A stretch of 64,000 nucleotides of DNA from Pseudofabraea citricarpa (GCA_029641185.1 JAPWGK010000002.1:2976001-3040000); one strand, 5' to 3'. Positions 34,417-46,071 are shown, counted from the stretch's first letter. Notes: a model not told the origin generated them from the letters alone. A program made the numbers and translations.

Positions 34417-35430
34417 TTATATACCCAATGCGTCATATTTACCAGCTACCCTATTCCTAACAGCCAAAGAAGGATAATTTGCCTTGTTTGCAGATTTCAG
34501 TCCTCGTTCATCTCTTAATATCCTTCTCTGCTTGTCTCTCGATAGCATCTGCTCTCCATTCGTCAGCCGCTGATCATCTCCTTCTTTTCGTTTTCTTGCT
34601 TGCGCTTCCGCCGCTCCATTACTTCTAATCCCGAGTCTCGATTCCTTTGTGGTTTTCTTGGGCTCCAGTGCCTGCCTCCTGAGATCTTTGATCGAGCCGT
34701 CTTTTGGTCTCCTATCCCCCTTCTTTGGACGCATGCTTCGTCGCCTCATCTTCTCTTCCATAGCGGGCTCAACTACCCACGGCTGGCTTAATATATCCCT
34801 TCGGAATTCCAAACTCTGATTCCAGCATTTGACTTCCTCCTCGGTTCCCGTCATAAGCACAATACTTCGCATATCGATCTGCTTTATTTTCCTAAACTCC
34901 GTAACTAACCCCTTGACCTTGACCACTGATCCAACATCAATATCTTCTGGTATCTTCATATATTCCTTCGCGGCAACTTCAGGCTTTGGCTTGTTTGACG
35001 CCTCTTGTTTGGGTTCCCGCTTGATCTCGGCTTGGTTTAAATTTGGAGGTATAGATATGCTAATAGGAAGTTGCGGTGGTGGTGGAGGGATCGCGCAGGT
35101 ACATTCAATACATTCTCCGCTGCTGTCGTCAACTGTGTAAACCCGGCGCTGGTAGAATTCGTCGATAGCAACAATGACACCAGTTACACGGACCCATTTA
35201 ACGGGATGGTTTCCATGATGGTATAGATGTTTTCCTGCGGTTGAGGTTAACGTTAGATCTGCTTGATTGTAGTAGCAGGTGTAAATGAAGTTCATACCAT
35301 CAAGAATCATTCCCACCGACTGCAACCTGTGCACGTCGACAGCGCGCAGGGGACACCATGTTCCAATGGTAGGAGACAGGTCGTGGCAGTAGACTGGGTA
35401 TATTGATGGGCTACTAATAGCTAATGTCAT
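34417..35430 (-). CDS. STN1: Telomere-capping CST complex subunit Stn1
   Basis: Two exons, 35430-35298 and 35234-34417, encode 316 residues. Stn1 with Ten1 (and Cdc13/CTC1) protects chromosome ends and helps polymerase alpha fill in the C-strand. The N-terminal OB-fold is recognisable from YPVYCHDLSPTIGTWCPL, VHRL, GNHPVKWVRVTGVIVAIDEF and VYTVDDSSGECIEC. The second half of the OB region includes VGSVVKVKGLVTEFRKIKQI. The C-terminal 130 residues are Lys/Arg-rich and poorly conserved. The start chosen (ATG at 35430) lies just before the conserved YPVYC; 33 further codons are open upstream. The 63-bp intron (GTATGA...CCGCAG with CTAAC) is a multiple of three and stop-free, so naive models would add 21 residues inside the OB-fold. 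Confidence 0.85.
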   Translation of the reverse strand: MTLAISSPSIYPVYCHDLSPTIGTWCPLRAVDVHRLQSVGMILDGMNFIYTCYYNQADLTLTSTAGKHLYHHGNHPVKWVRVTGVIVAIDEFYQRRVYTVDDSSGECIECTCAIPPPPPQLPISISIPPNLNQAEIKREPKQEASNKPKPEVAAKEYMKIPEDIDVGSVVKVKGLVTEFRKIKQIDMRSIVLMTGTEEEVKCWNQSLEFRRDILSQPWVVEPAMEEKMRRRSMRPKKGDRRPKDGSIKDLRRQALEPKKTTKESRLGIRSNGAAEAQARKRKEGDDQRLTNGEQMLSRDKQRRILRDERGLKSANKANYPSLAVRNRVAGKYDALGI

Positions 35431-36680
35431 GGCATGGTTGTTGCGTAGAGTGTGCTGGATAGATTGTGCAACAAGAATGTGGAGATGTTGATAAGAGACG
35501 CGACTCCCTCGAAAGAACCGCGCTATCACGTGATCACTGCTTCCTGTGGGTACGATAACGTCGAACGTCTCTGTTGTTGTCGCTCTCTGGTCTACAAAGT
35601 CTGCTTCAGAGCCTCATGACCCAGCGGTTACAATTGATAATGCCATATCAGTGCAGATGCATATCAAGGCGTACAACAGGGCAAATTGTACATGGTGAAG
35701 CCTTCACCTGCTTACGCTGCTCAGGCTGATCAGCTTCCCCAATGCAAGCCCGCACATCGTCAACAACGCCCGAGAAATCATGTATTTTCTTTTCTTCTTC
35801 CTGCAGCTGTGTCGCCTGCATCAACATGCCGCGCCCTGTGATCAAGCTCGCTGAGTGGTTCTCGTGGCTGCACAGATATCCATCCAATAGGGGATCGTCC
35901 GTTTCACACCACCCACCGCAAGCACAAGCAGAAGTTCTCTAATAGCCTTGCGTAACCCAGCCTTCTCACAATTCCTCCTCGGATCCTCTATTCTTCTATT
36001 ATAGAACGAGTAGTCGTACTTCTGATCTTGTTTTGAGGTTCGGCTGACTAGCCAATGTTATGGTTGGTATACGTGGTGGCTCTCCGAATGCCTTCACAGA
36101 CCAGGCAGTTTCATGCCACCATTATCAATGTCCAGGTCAGCCGGAACACCAGCGTTGCTCAGCCTCTTACTTTGTGACGTTCGAGATCATTCCTCCAGCT
36201 GCAAGGCCAGCTTGGATACTAGTTCTGATCTTTCAATACGCTATCATTGGGTAGATACTCCCTTGTCCTCACATCAAGGGCGCAAGCGGGCTGAGAGGGC
36301 TCAAAGGGCGACTGCGGGCTCAATGGAAACTGTCTCGTTGACATCGGCTTATAATAATTCGGGGCATGGCCTTGCGAATGCTTACTATTTGAAGGGAATA
36401 TCCCGCAGGTCTTTCAGGCTACCTGAAATTGATCCATTTGTTCTCCTCTTTAGACACGCTACGGTTGTCATTTTTGTGAATAATACCAATGCCCCTATAG
36501 CCCTCGACGTGTTGGCCCCCAATATAAGTACTTGGAAGCTTAGTCTTGATCCGCCCTACAGGCACCACTCCACGACTCGTGGCCGGAAATTTTGAAGCCT
36601 TTTCTAAGAATATCGAGCGAGCCTAGTTGAGCCTCATTCCGAACCTACACGTCAATCCGATCTGACAGAGAACAATATAA
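35431..36680. other. Intergenic; possible gene remnant at 35648-35942 (-)
   Basis: This stretch is the divergent upstream region of STN1 and the zinc-finger/protease gene. A CACGTG at 35527-35532 lies about 100 bp before STN1. On the minus strand, 35942-35700 reads as a protein-like frame (with DDPLLDGYLCSHENHS and QLQEEEKKIHDFSGVVDDV), opened by no clear start and ended by a possible donor. It could be a fragment of a decayed transcription-factor-like gene. Plus-strand frames at 36060-36595 show no recognisable features. Confidence 0.3.
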
Positions 36681-39600
36681 ATGACTCAAGTATCGTACAT
36701 TGCAATGGAATCTGCACCGCAAGAATCATTCTATCATCCGTGGCTATATCTACAGGTAAATTAGATTGACAAACCCTCGACAAGTCTTGTCTTAATTGTA
36801 TACTTCAGACACACCAGGCCGACAATCCTGCTTTGCTGCAGTCTCTGACAACAATGGATCCCAACGACCCAAATACTTCTCAAATTTTCTGGCATTGCCC
36901 GGCGAGGGACTCGAGAATTCCGAATACAAACCATCGATCGTCTTTTCAAGGATATCCCACAAGTCATATACGTTACAGCGAACCGGGTGATTGTCCTTCC
37001 ATGACCGAGGACAACAACCAGAATTGTCAAAGAGTTAGCTCAGACGGTTCTGCATTATCCAATTCTACCACACAAGAATTGATGCCTTCAGACTTGATAC
37101 TTGATTCAGTTGACGCAGGAATTTACCAAGAACCTATTTCGTACTCTCATGGGGCTGATCCATCATGTTCAAGCCGGTCACTAGTGGACTGGCCTTCGTA
37201 CGAAAGTGGAAATTTTCCTTTTACGCCCCTGCCCCGTTATATTGACGCTTCCTTGGGTGGCTGGTATACCAATGATTTACAAAGTGAGCAAGCCAGGATG
37301 GAGGTAGGATCTTCCATCGATCAAGCTTAAAGTGCGATTTAACATTTACGTGCCTATAGGACACCACACGGTCAGAATACCACGAGCCCATGGAAATATC
37401 TGATAACCAGTTCTCCAAGCCACAGCAGGTCAAAAAGTTCATCTGTAGAGAGCCTGGTTGTGGAGCCGGATTCTCCAAGAAAGGTGACCATAAAAGACAT
37501 TGGTCAGTAAAACATAATCCGAATTCGAAACGGTTTCTATGTGGCTGCTGTGAGGATGGCACATCGCCAGTTTTCAAGCGCATGGACAAACTGAGGGAGC
37601 ATAAAATGAAATTCCACAATCAAACGAAGGTTCTTAATCTACAATTTTGTCCAGATTGTCGCGGCGTCGATGGCCTCGAGGTGCTGTACTTTTGCAGCCA
37701 CGAGAATATTCAATGCCATAACCAAAAATTACATCCGCATCACGGCGGTGCCAGGTACTTGGATCCTCCAGACACCGCGAAGCGTGCCAATGAATGCGAG
37801 ATAGGAGGCACAAGGAAAAAAATTCAAGTGCATCCTGCCGAGGTGGAAAGCGACGAATTGAAATCTGCTCCTAAATTACTCCTTCTCAAAAATCTGGAGT
37901 TATTCAAGAGTTCAGGCTATACACTCAGACCCATACGCTCGGGCGTTAGCGTCAAGTTCAGCGATGTCTGCTTCGCCGACGTGAAAAAACTTTCAGAAAA
38001 AGTTAAAGGTCAGTGGCTTTTCATGTTAAGTAGAGCAATAGCTTACATGGTGAACAGAGATGTGTAGTCGACAAACAAACTTCCCACGTGCGGGTAATCG
38101 TTTCGTATTACCGCTAGTAAATTTTAACGCTCTCAAACGATCGGTAATGCTCCAAGGGCCTATTATGTCAATAAATGATTTATTATTGAGCATACTCAAT
38201 AGCTCTAGGATCTCTTGGACATATCAATCGCCATTGAACCTACTCGTCTCAAGACCGCAGTTGCCCAGTCCAGCCCAGACCAAGAACACCCACATGCCGA
38301 AAGTTTTCCCAATGAAGAAAGTCGAAGATGCCGAGCTTCTTGATCTGTGGCATAAAACAATAATCACTCGCCTTCCGGGAATACTTGAAAGCCGAATTGG
38401 ATCTAATTACTCGGCGAGCCTTGTGCGAACTGGAAAATCCGACCAGTGCTCCCGAGTAATGATTTATATTCAAAGCAACAGCTTGCCTTGTGCAGCTGTT
38501 AAAAAGCATGTACGAGAGAGAATTATTGACTTGATTGACTTACGCCCTCGCTTTACTGAAGAGCAGATTCAATTTTTCGAAGGACGGCTGAAAACTATAG
38601 CCGGTGGTGCATCTGAGGACAGTACCGATGAATCTTACGATGACCATGACATGTATGTTGTGAATGAGGCTGAAGACGAGGAGTATCCATGGTATACTCG
38701 ATACCATGCTACCCCAGGACCCGGAGCATCGATCGGTTTGGCGTGCACCAAGCAGATTTCCGCAACAATAGGATGCTATGTCAATGTTGATGGAACAACA
38801 TATATTCTTACGGTCAAACACTTAATCACCAAGTCCCACGATCACCAAAGAAAGGAAGCTGAAGACATACAAACAGTTGTTTCTCCTGCATTGGTTGATA
38901 CAGATGATCTGGCAGTAAAACTCAATCAATACATTGCAGATCTGGATTTTGAACTGAGTGGGGAGGACCACCTGGGGTCACAATACTCTGAGGATATCTC
39001 GCTGGACAATATCCTTGAGCCCACGCAGGTTGTCTTAGAAAAGCGAGATCTTATCGAACAGGACCTCAAACAGCTCATAGACGATCCAGAATCCCATAAG
39101 CTAGGCTCTGTTTATGCTGTAAGCGGTGTTGACGATCTTGGTGATCCATCATATTCAATACCCGACTCTCATGGGTCCAGTCATCATCTTGATTGGGCAC
39201 TATGTACTGTGCTCTCATCCAGGTTGGGTAGCAATCGACACCGTTACCGCTTCGACCAAGAAAAAAATATTGTTGACTTCTATTCCGGCGAGACATATTC
39301 ATGCGGTGCTGGAGACCTGATTACCGCCACAGATACTGTTGCAGCAAATGATAAGGTACATTTTGTTGGACAAGCAACTGGCCGGCAGTCAGGGGAAATC
39401 AACGCGGCTCGAGTTCTTATTGGTAACAACAAGAGGACAAGCGAGGAATGGGCTGTGATCTTGTCTCCAGATCAGCAAGGTGACTCAGACCGACATAGAG
39501 GGGACTCTGGCGCAAGTATTATCCGAAACGACGATAACAAGCTTTTGGGACTTATCTGGGCTTGCACCAAGGTTGGCCAACTTATATTCACGCCAATCAA

Positions 39601-40165
39601 TACCGTCTTTGCGGACATACAAAAGAAACTTGGCGCAGAGGAGGTGTGTCTTCCGCCCTATAATCCAGAGCCTCCTTCCCAATTGCCGGTCGAGGTGGAA
39701 ACTATTTGCCGGGATAAGACCAAGGAAGGCCCAAAGCTAAAAGCAAGTTCTAAGGCAAGAACAAGATTTCGATCAGCAAATATGCAGACAAGACCAAGAA
39801 CACCGGTTTTGCCCTTGCCCTGGCCAAGCCCAACATTTTTGAAGATGGCCAAGCCTCTCGTTACTGAAACAAATCCAGAGAAAGGCCCTAGAGTGCAGAA
39901 GGTGGATACAATGAACTTCCGATCTAAACGCTTAGCTGCAGAAACTCTCAAGATCATCGATCAAATTCGACCCGTTTCAGTGTCTGCTGAGGACAAAGAG
40001 AACAAGTATTCTTTGAAATACATACTTACGGAGCCCGCTCAAGCTATTTTACACAAGAGTAGAACTGTTCCGGCGCCAAACCGACGCCAGCCATTTAACA
40101 AATATCCATATCGAGTCAACACTTGGCCGAATTCTTTGGTGCTTAATTCTATCTCCGTAAACTAG
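36681..40165 (+). CDS. C2H2 zinc-finger protein joined to a trypsin-like serine protease domain (one gene or two)
   Basis: Exons 36681-36755, 36809-37303 and 37360-38008 encode a Ser-rich N-terminus and zinc fingers: C-x4-C-x12-H-x4-H (CREPGCGAGF), a second with C-x2-C-x16-H-x4-H, then more Cys/His pairs. From 38118 to 40165 a second frame encodes a chymotrypsin-fold protease with His in TVKHLI (38819-38821), Asp in HHLDWALC (39191-39193) and Ser in GDSGAS (39506-39508), followed by a Lys/Arg/Pro-rich tail. A donor GTCAGT at 38009 and acceptor CGCTAG at 38117 would join the frames, giving about 1088 residues. If no splice occurs, the first frame stops at 38067 and the second could be a separate gene starting near 38060-38166. 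No signal peptide was seen, so an intracellular, possibly nuclear, protease is implied. The first exon is supported by a clean in-frame 53-bp intron. Confidence 0.65.
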
Positions 40166-42049
40166 TCTTCATTCCTGTTCTGCTTTATATTCGCATACTC
40201 GCCTAGACAACTAGCTATTCTTTACTCCCTAAAAACATGCAGGCTGTCGACAACTGCACGCCATCGACAACTCGTCTCACACTCGTTTTCCTACTTGGAA
40301 TTACACCGATTTCTTCTTTATAGACAGACTTAGGTAACAGGAGATCATCTGAGAGTATTTGATTTTGTTTTGAATTTTCTTGCCACTTCCCGCGTTTTAC
40401 CTAGTTAATAAGAATAAGTAAGATCTGTTCTATGAAAACCAACCTTATCTCTATGTGAAAACTTTGATTTGAAGCCTGTATATATAACGGGTAATAATTC
40501 TATCCTGTCTTAAAGTAAGCATAAGAAGAGAATCCTCGCTTAGGTCTGTTGATAAGCGAGGCGCAACAACCAACTCAACACGCGCTAGCGTAACTAAATA
40601 AAATAACTATAACAGAATTCTAAGCAGCAAAAAGAAAAAAAAAAGCGACTATTACACCTAGACCCCCCCTCTAGTGGGTTGGTTCATAGCCCGCACAGCT
40701 CCGGTCCAAGCCTGGCGGCCACGCAGTGGAGACCAGGTGAGTGCCTCTAGAGTGAAGGCGTCTGGGGTGCCCCGAAGGTCATGAAGACCTAGCTATTTTA
40801 AACTGAAGCAGCATGATAACAACGATCGATCTATCCACCCGAGGGCAGGAGAAGGAGAGAAGACGGTAATCTGACACTGAGAACACAGCACCTCGCAGGC
40901 TCCCCGCGGTTCATTCCTGTTAGAAATCAGGTATCAGGTGCTACGGGGTCCTCAGTAATTACCACTGTGACAGATTAGACGCGAGACGTTTGTTGGGCAC
41001 TTTTTGCTAGTTTGCTCTATATACAACCTCCCTTCTTTGTTGCGCAAACGCGTGACCGAGCGTGACCCTCCGAAGGTTTCTATTCACTTAGCTAGCTACC
41101 ACGGAGTTAAGTTCTTCCACCCTCGCCCTTGTGAACTCCCAGGATTTGATAGACCACTGGAACTATAGTATTGTATTTTGATTCAGCCGGCTTCATGCTT
41201 GCGTCTTTAGTAGGTGTTTGATTGATGGGTGCTCTTTTGCGGAAGTTGATTTTGGTTTATTATCTTCAACCTCGATTCTATGTTTCTCAAGGATCCCGCG
41301 TCCGTGTTCTTCGCTCTGATTATTGTATTCCTGCCATTTGATAAGCTGGCTTTTGCAAAGGCCTGTTTGCTTGATATCTCTTTTAAACTACTTGCCTCCG
41401 GGGTTATATTTGGCTTTTTGCCCTTGGCGTATATATTTTCCATACCCCAGCACCACCTTTTTGAGCTCGATATATTCCTGATATTCGTCTTTCGAAACAT
41501 GATGGTACCTCTCATCGGGAGCCGTTTCTCTTCATACTCTTTCGAGTGCTCTGCTGCAAACCCTCTCAAATATACAGACACTAGCCACATCGAATAGTAG
41601 CTAGCGCCTCCTTTTATACGGGAGGTGGGTTTTACCCTTCTCTTATAACTTCTAGAAACCCGTATAAACTTTACCGAAATATTTGAAATAGCAAGGTTTT
41701 ACTCTGTTGTCTACCTGAAATAAGGAGGAGTATTAATATAGCTAGGTTATAATTATAGGTAACGTAACTTACCTATGTAAGGATAACGTGATACCGTCCC
41801 GGGAGTTACGTTTTTCTTTTTTTACTCTTTTGCTTAAAATTTGTCCTTAATACTATACATCACTTAAGACGTTTACAGGCTTCCTCCAAGTTACTCTCCT
41901 TTGTCATTTAATAGCTATACCTGTTGGGAGGCTAACGAGGTAGGCAGTTTTAACTAGACAAGCTGGACGTAAATAAATATTGTCATCATTATCATCATCA
42001 GCACTAGAGATATGAGTAGCACTGCAAGGATCACATGTTGTATTTCACT
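40166..42049. other. Non-coding region with structured GC-rich block and possible repeat remnant
   Basis: About 40650-40960 is markedly GC-richer than its flanks and holds several small hairpins, e.g. AGGTC-ATGAA-GACCT at 40776-40790, GGGGTGCCCC near 40764 and CTAGA-C7-TCTAG near 40658. A minus-strand open frame at 41207-41590 (127 codons, Lys/Ser/Asn-rich, with KRWCWGMENIYAKGKKPNIT) may be a degraded repeat gene. Sequence at 41600-42000 is AT-rich, with an inverted repeat ATAGGTAA/TTACCTAT at 41755-41776. Neither an RNA gene nor a transposon can be assigned. Confidence 0.4.
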
Positions 42050-42732
42050 TTAAACTCCAGTTACATTAAAGAAATTGGAGCTAACAACTTTCAGGTTCGC
42101 CTCAGTAACAAAACGATTCATATCAAATCCTACTCTCGTCAAAGTCGCATTCCCTAACTGTGCACTAACCGCGAATCCAGTGACACCCGTAGTATCCATA
42201 AGTATTTGTACATAGCGATGCGTCTCTCCTGAAGGTGGTCCGGGTGCGCTGCCACAATCGTTAGCTTACTTCACCACTGGAAATATTGGGCGCTTACATG
42301 TAGCTTTGTACTGGGCCGATATTTCCAGCATTTGCCAAGGGAAATACGCCTTTGCCTGCAACATTGACGGGTGTAGATACAGAAGTGAGGCCATCTTGGA
42401 ACCAGTGTAGGAAGGAATTTGTTCCGTTGCCACCAATTCCTGTTGCCGGCGTATCGGGATCGAACATGACGATTGCGAACGTTCCATTGACTTGAGTATC
42501 GAAGGCAACAGTAGGTGCAACAGCAGTGTCTGTTTTTGGTTGGTCAAATGACGTGCGCAAACAGACGGGAGAACTTACTAGCTTTGGGAATATTCACACC
42601 ATTCGTCGCTAAGATAGAGGTGTCGTAGAAATTTGTCATTTGGTTATTATCCACTGGGAAGACACCAGGTGGAGTGTTTGCCGAGACCAGGCCTGCGACA
42701 GCAGCCAGTGCAGTGAAAGAGCCGGCTCTCAT
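42050..42732 (-). CDS. Secreted PEBP-family protein
   Basis: Three exons, 42732-42579, 42529-42298 and 42248-42050, with two 49-bp introns encode 194 residues. The first 18 residues (MRAGSFTALAAVAGLVSA) form a signal peptide. The mature part has the phosphatidylethanolamine-binding protein hallmarks: FDPDTP in the anion-binding pocket, FLHWFQDGL, and GPPSGETHRYVQIL, the last rebuilt by splicing at 42297/42249. PEBPs bind anionic ligands; fungal members include carboxypeptidase Y inhibitors, while secreted ones are common extracellular proteins without firm function. The C-terminus is Asn/Val-rich with NAT and NVT glycosylation sequons. No membrane anchor was seen. Confidence 0.88.
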
Positions 42733-44616
42733 TATGGGATAGTAGAAGAAAAGAAGGGATGAACAAAAAAAAAATTAAAGTTTGGTACAGAGTAAAAAAA
42801 GTTGATTCGCAGAACCTGACATCAGAGAGGGTAGAAAAAAAACTGGATCTCCGTCCTATATACACGATGGGTTGCTACCGGCTTATAAAGGCATTGTGGG
42901 TTTGACGCGTCTTCAGGGACTGAATGAAACTAGATCTGAGGGAACCTCGTGGAGAACTCTCGCCAAGTGGAGATCTTGGAGATCTTCAGATCTTAAGCGA
43001 GTAATGCCCCGGTGTTATTTTGCGACAGTCAAGTCTTTCAGATGATCATCTGAACGGAAAAAAGAGATGGCACTGGCATGATATCTTATCCAGGATTAGA
43101 TACATACCATCTCCTGGAAAGTGAGGAGTTCGTGGTTGCGAATCATTTATGTTCTGCCAAGACTTCAGACGGGTACGAAACATTTTTGATACTGTGCATT
43201 GAGACAAAGTGGACCACATGCCGACAAAAATCTTTCGATGTGTACTCGACCCAGTATACGGTACATAAATTCGAGTAAAATCCCAAATCGCTCGGACGCC
43301 GATCCCAAACGTGGCAGTGCTTCTTGGGAAACATCTAAATATCACTTTGCCCAAATTAAGAGATATCGAAAGGGAACAACACCCATTGAAAGGCTGCTTG
43401 GAACATCCAGTTAAGACTCAGCTATTTCAAGCATCCAATAGACATGAATAGTGATCACTCCATGCTCTTTATAGATATTGCTCCAGCATTGAAATCCAAT
43501 GCCACTTCAAAGTTGGTTGAATAAGCATTCTGGCCCAAACAAGAACGTGACCTTGAATCGGAGACCCCAAAAGCACTTTCTATCTGCTTTTTAAAGGGTT
43601 TCAGTCGAGTCATCGTATATTCAGGAGAACCTAGGTTGGAAAGAAATGTCGCTTGTCCGATTTCCATAGTTTTGCTAGTTCAAGTAAGTCAGGCGCTCTC
43701 ATATATAAGCGCGTAGCTCAGCAGAGATCATTGACAAAGTAGATCTCACCTCTAGTAAATGCATCAATATCGATATGTTTATTAGCTTGCCAGGAATCAC
43801 TAGTACTGGATCATCGTGTAACTGCCGCAAAAAAGCCTCGAGAGTATCCATCAAGTGATGCACTCAGCAAGTTTTTGAATTTCGAATTTTTCGGTACACT
43901 ATGGGTATGCTTATGATGAGAGTAAGTACTGATTCTCCCAGGCCATATTTTACCTCAATTACTATAGCCGGCAGACCCAGTCGTTTTTTGGATGCCCCAA
44001 GGGAACAGGTATATCAGCGGCCGGTATGCCAAGTGGTTCAATCCAGAGCCGTCCCCATTGTCATCCACGACGCTTTTATCAGTCATCAAAACAAGCTATT
44101 TTCCACACGTAAAATATATGGTTTCTTGTGAGTTCTCCACACGCAGTGTGTACATACATGCATATCCAATAGCTGCCACTGTCACTCCCACCCCATGGGT
44201 ATTTAATGCGTATGGTTGCACTTGGGAGGTGCATATCCGCCGCAAGTCCAAACTACATTACTTACTAACAAGCAAGTTTCTATTTTGTATGTAGTGCCAT
44301 CCGAATAGACGCATATACAATAGCTGCCATTCTTTATCATAACACCACTTCATAAAGTCCTAGTAGTACAGCTGTCGTAGGTGAGTCTATTGTCTTTGCG
44401 GTGTTATTATTAGATAGCATCCTCTAAAAAGGATGTAGTACTTATAAGTTATAAAGGTTTTGATACAATAGACATGAAAGAAGATCCTAAATGCATCTTT
44501 TCAGATATAAACATGAGCTCTTACGCCTTCTTCTTCATAGCCGAAGTTAAATATCTTGAAGTTTCAATATCTGAAGAATTTATTTCATAAGCATGAGAAA
44601 TATTTTAGATGAGTTC
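42733..44616. other. Intergenic, no supported gene
   Basis: This 1.9-kb, AT-rich stretch has scattered short open frames on both strands but no splice-compatible or family-like sequence. A TAGCTCAGCAGAG piece near 43710 recalls a tRNA A box but lacks a B box. The right part probably contains the 3' flank of the membrane-protein gene. Confidence 0.4.
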
Positions 44617-45567
44617 CTACTCTTTGAGAACATCTTGCAATTCCCATTCTGTATAGCTCCACGAAATCAAGTAGCTGATTATACCAAACATGACCGACAA
44701 CGAGAACCATATCGCAACCTTAATCTAAGAGTCAAAATCCCATAGTTAGTTCTACTAGTCTATAATATATGAAGTCATCTTAGATGTAAGCAGGGGTGAA
44801 TAGATATATAGAAATGACTTGAAGAATTTGTCAAATTCATTGAATCATTCCTTATATCAGGGGAAACCTCCGTGAGAGTTCGACCTACCTCTGGTCCCCA
44901 GACACCGGCTTTCTTTGCGGCAGCGTATACCATCACCATGATACCGGCCAAAAGAAACACTATACTCATTCCCAAAAGCATTGTTGGCACCTGCCAGACG
45001 AATAGATATAGCTTTATCTTCCTCAATTCCCGAGAGTTGTTTCCACTGTAACTTCCAGAGCCGATGATTGTGCGAATGTGAGCTAGTCCTTCTCTAGATG
45101 TGGAAGCCCTCGTCAAAGTTATAATCTGCTGTGTCGCAATAGCAATAGAAAAAAGCCCAAACACCAGTGCACTTAGCCAGAATCCTCTTACTGTCCATGG
45201 TACTGGGTCGCTCCATGCCATGGCTCCTGTTACGACACTTGCGACTAATGCAGCCTGAAATATGGTAAGCTTGAGGCACAGGTTCATCGTGGGTGTATAT
45301 GTACCGTAACTGCGACAACATTTAACTCGGAGAGTTTCATAGTTCGCCATTCCTTCGTCAGTGTTTCTTGGTCTGCTGAGCTGGACGTCGAAATATGCCT
45401 AATAGGACTACCGAGAGAATCATATGGCATCCAGGTAGCCTGTATGAACCCCATCAGAAAAAAAGAAACCTACATAAGGCATTTTAGTTTCAACCCCCAA
45501 AAAAGAAAAACTGGTCATATGTTGTTACCGCCTGAAATGAGGCCTTCAAGTTTTGTAAAAGTGGCAT
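44617..45567 (-). CDS. Fungal multi-pass membrane protein, unknown function
   Basis: Four exons, 45567-45529, 45469-45305, 45254-44889 and 44724-44617, encode 225 residues. Introns are 59, 50 and 164 bp; all junctions restore continuous family-like sequence (ASFQAVSFFLMGFIQATWMPYD; KLSELNVVAVTAALVASVVTG). Four to five hydrophobic helices are visible, including WTVRGFWLSALVFGLFSIAIA and PTMLLGMSIVFLLAGIMVMVY. The C-terminus ends WELQDVLKE. From memory, such fungal proteins normally carry a longer cytosolic N-terminus containing KPAFWGVADLD; that segment lies upstream at 45721-46071 in an unlinked frame. The ATG at 45567 therefore may not be the ancestral start. The function is not known. Confidence 0.6.
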
Positions 45568-45720
45568 TGTAACAAGTGATAGGATATGATAGATGTAAGT
45601 AGAATTTTATCTGTATGAAAGAAACAAATGAGTTTGACTGTGGTGACCAGGTATTTACTGCTTTTTAGTGTTACATGCTCTCACCGAAGAGGGTTCTCTT
45701 CTGCCGATGAGTTTGAATCA

Positions 45721-46071
45721 TCAGGCAGCATAGCATGCATGTATGGACTCACCGATGCGAGACGGCTGAGAAAGGAATTGCGGCGCCTTTAAGAGTGATA
45801 TTATTATTGGATGGCTGGGAGGCGGAGGCAAAGAGTGTGGGTGTGACATATTTTGGTTGGTGGTCAACAGATATTGGCTGAGGTCTCGGAAAGCCTTGCC
45901 AGGATCTCGATTGGGGAGCTGAAAAACTTTCGTCATCAGGCGATTTTTGTTATCTAAGTCAGCTACGCCCCAAAAGGCTGGCTTTCCAACTGAGCAAGGC
46001 ATGAAAATATTTAGAGCCCCATGGTTCCAAGTCTCTCCTAATACCGTGTGATCAATATAAAACCAGTCCAT
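45721..46071 (-). pseudogene. Probable detached N-terminal part of the adjacent membrane-protein gene
   Basis: The open frame (116 codons) starts MDWFYIDHTVLGETW and contains KPAFWGVADLDNKNRLMTKV, FRDLSQYLL and PPPPSHPIIISLLKAPQ, a well-formed soluble segment. It meets a TGA at 45721. Directly beyond, a frame shifted by one base continues LPDDSNSSAEENPLR, plausible as the next part of the protein, and then a TAA blocks the frame leading into 45567. No AG acceptor lies between that TAA and the ATG at 45567. The gene therefore looks broken or mis-sequenced. Alternatively this piece is an independent short gene: splicing at GTGAGT near 45747 with two short downstream exons would end it within 45580-45700. 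Its start codon is only 81 bp from the divergent NLR start. Confidence 0.4.

Noticed and set aside
43690..43780. TAGCTCAGCAGAG near 43710 resembling a tRNA A box
   Set aside because: No B box (GGTTCRANNCC) follows at the right distance and no acceptor stem pairs.
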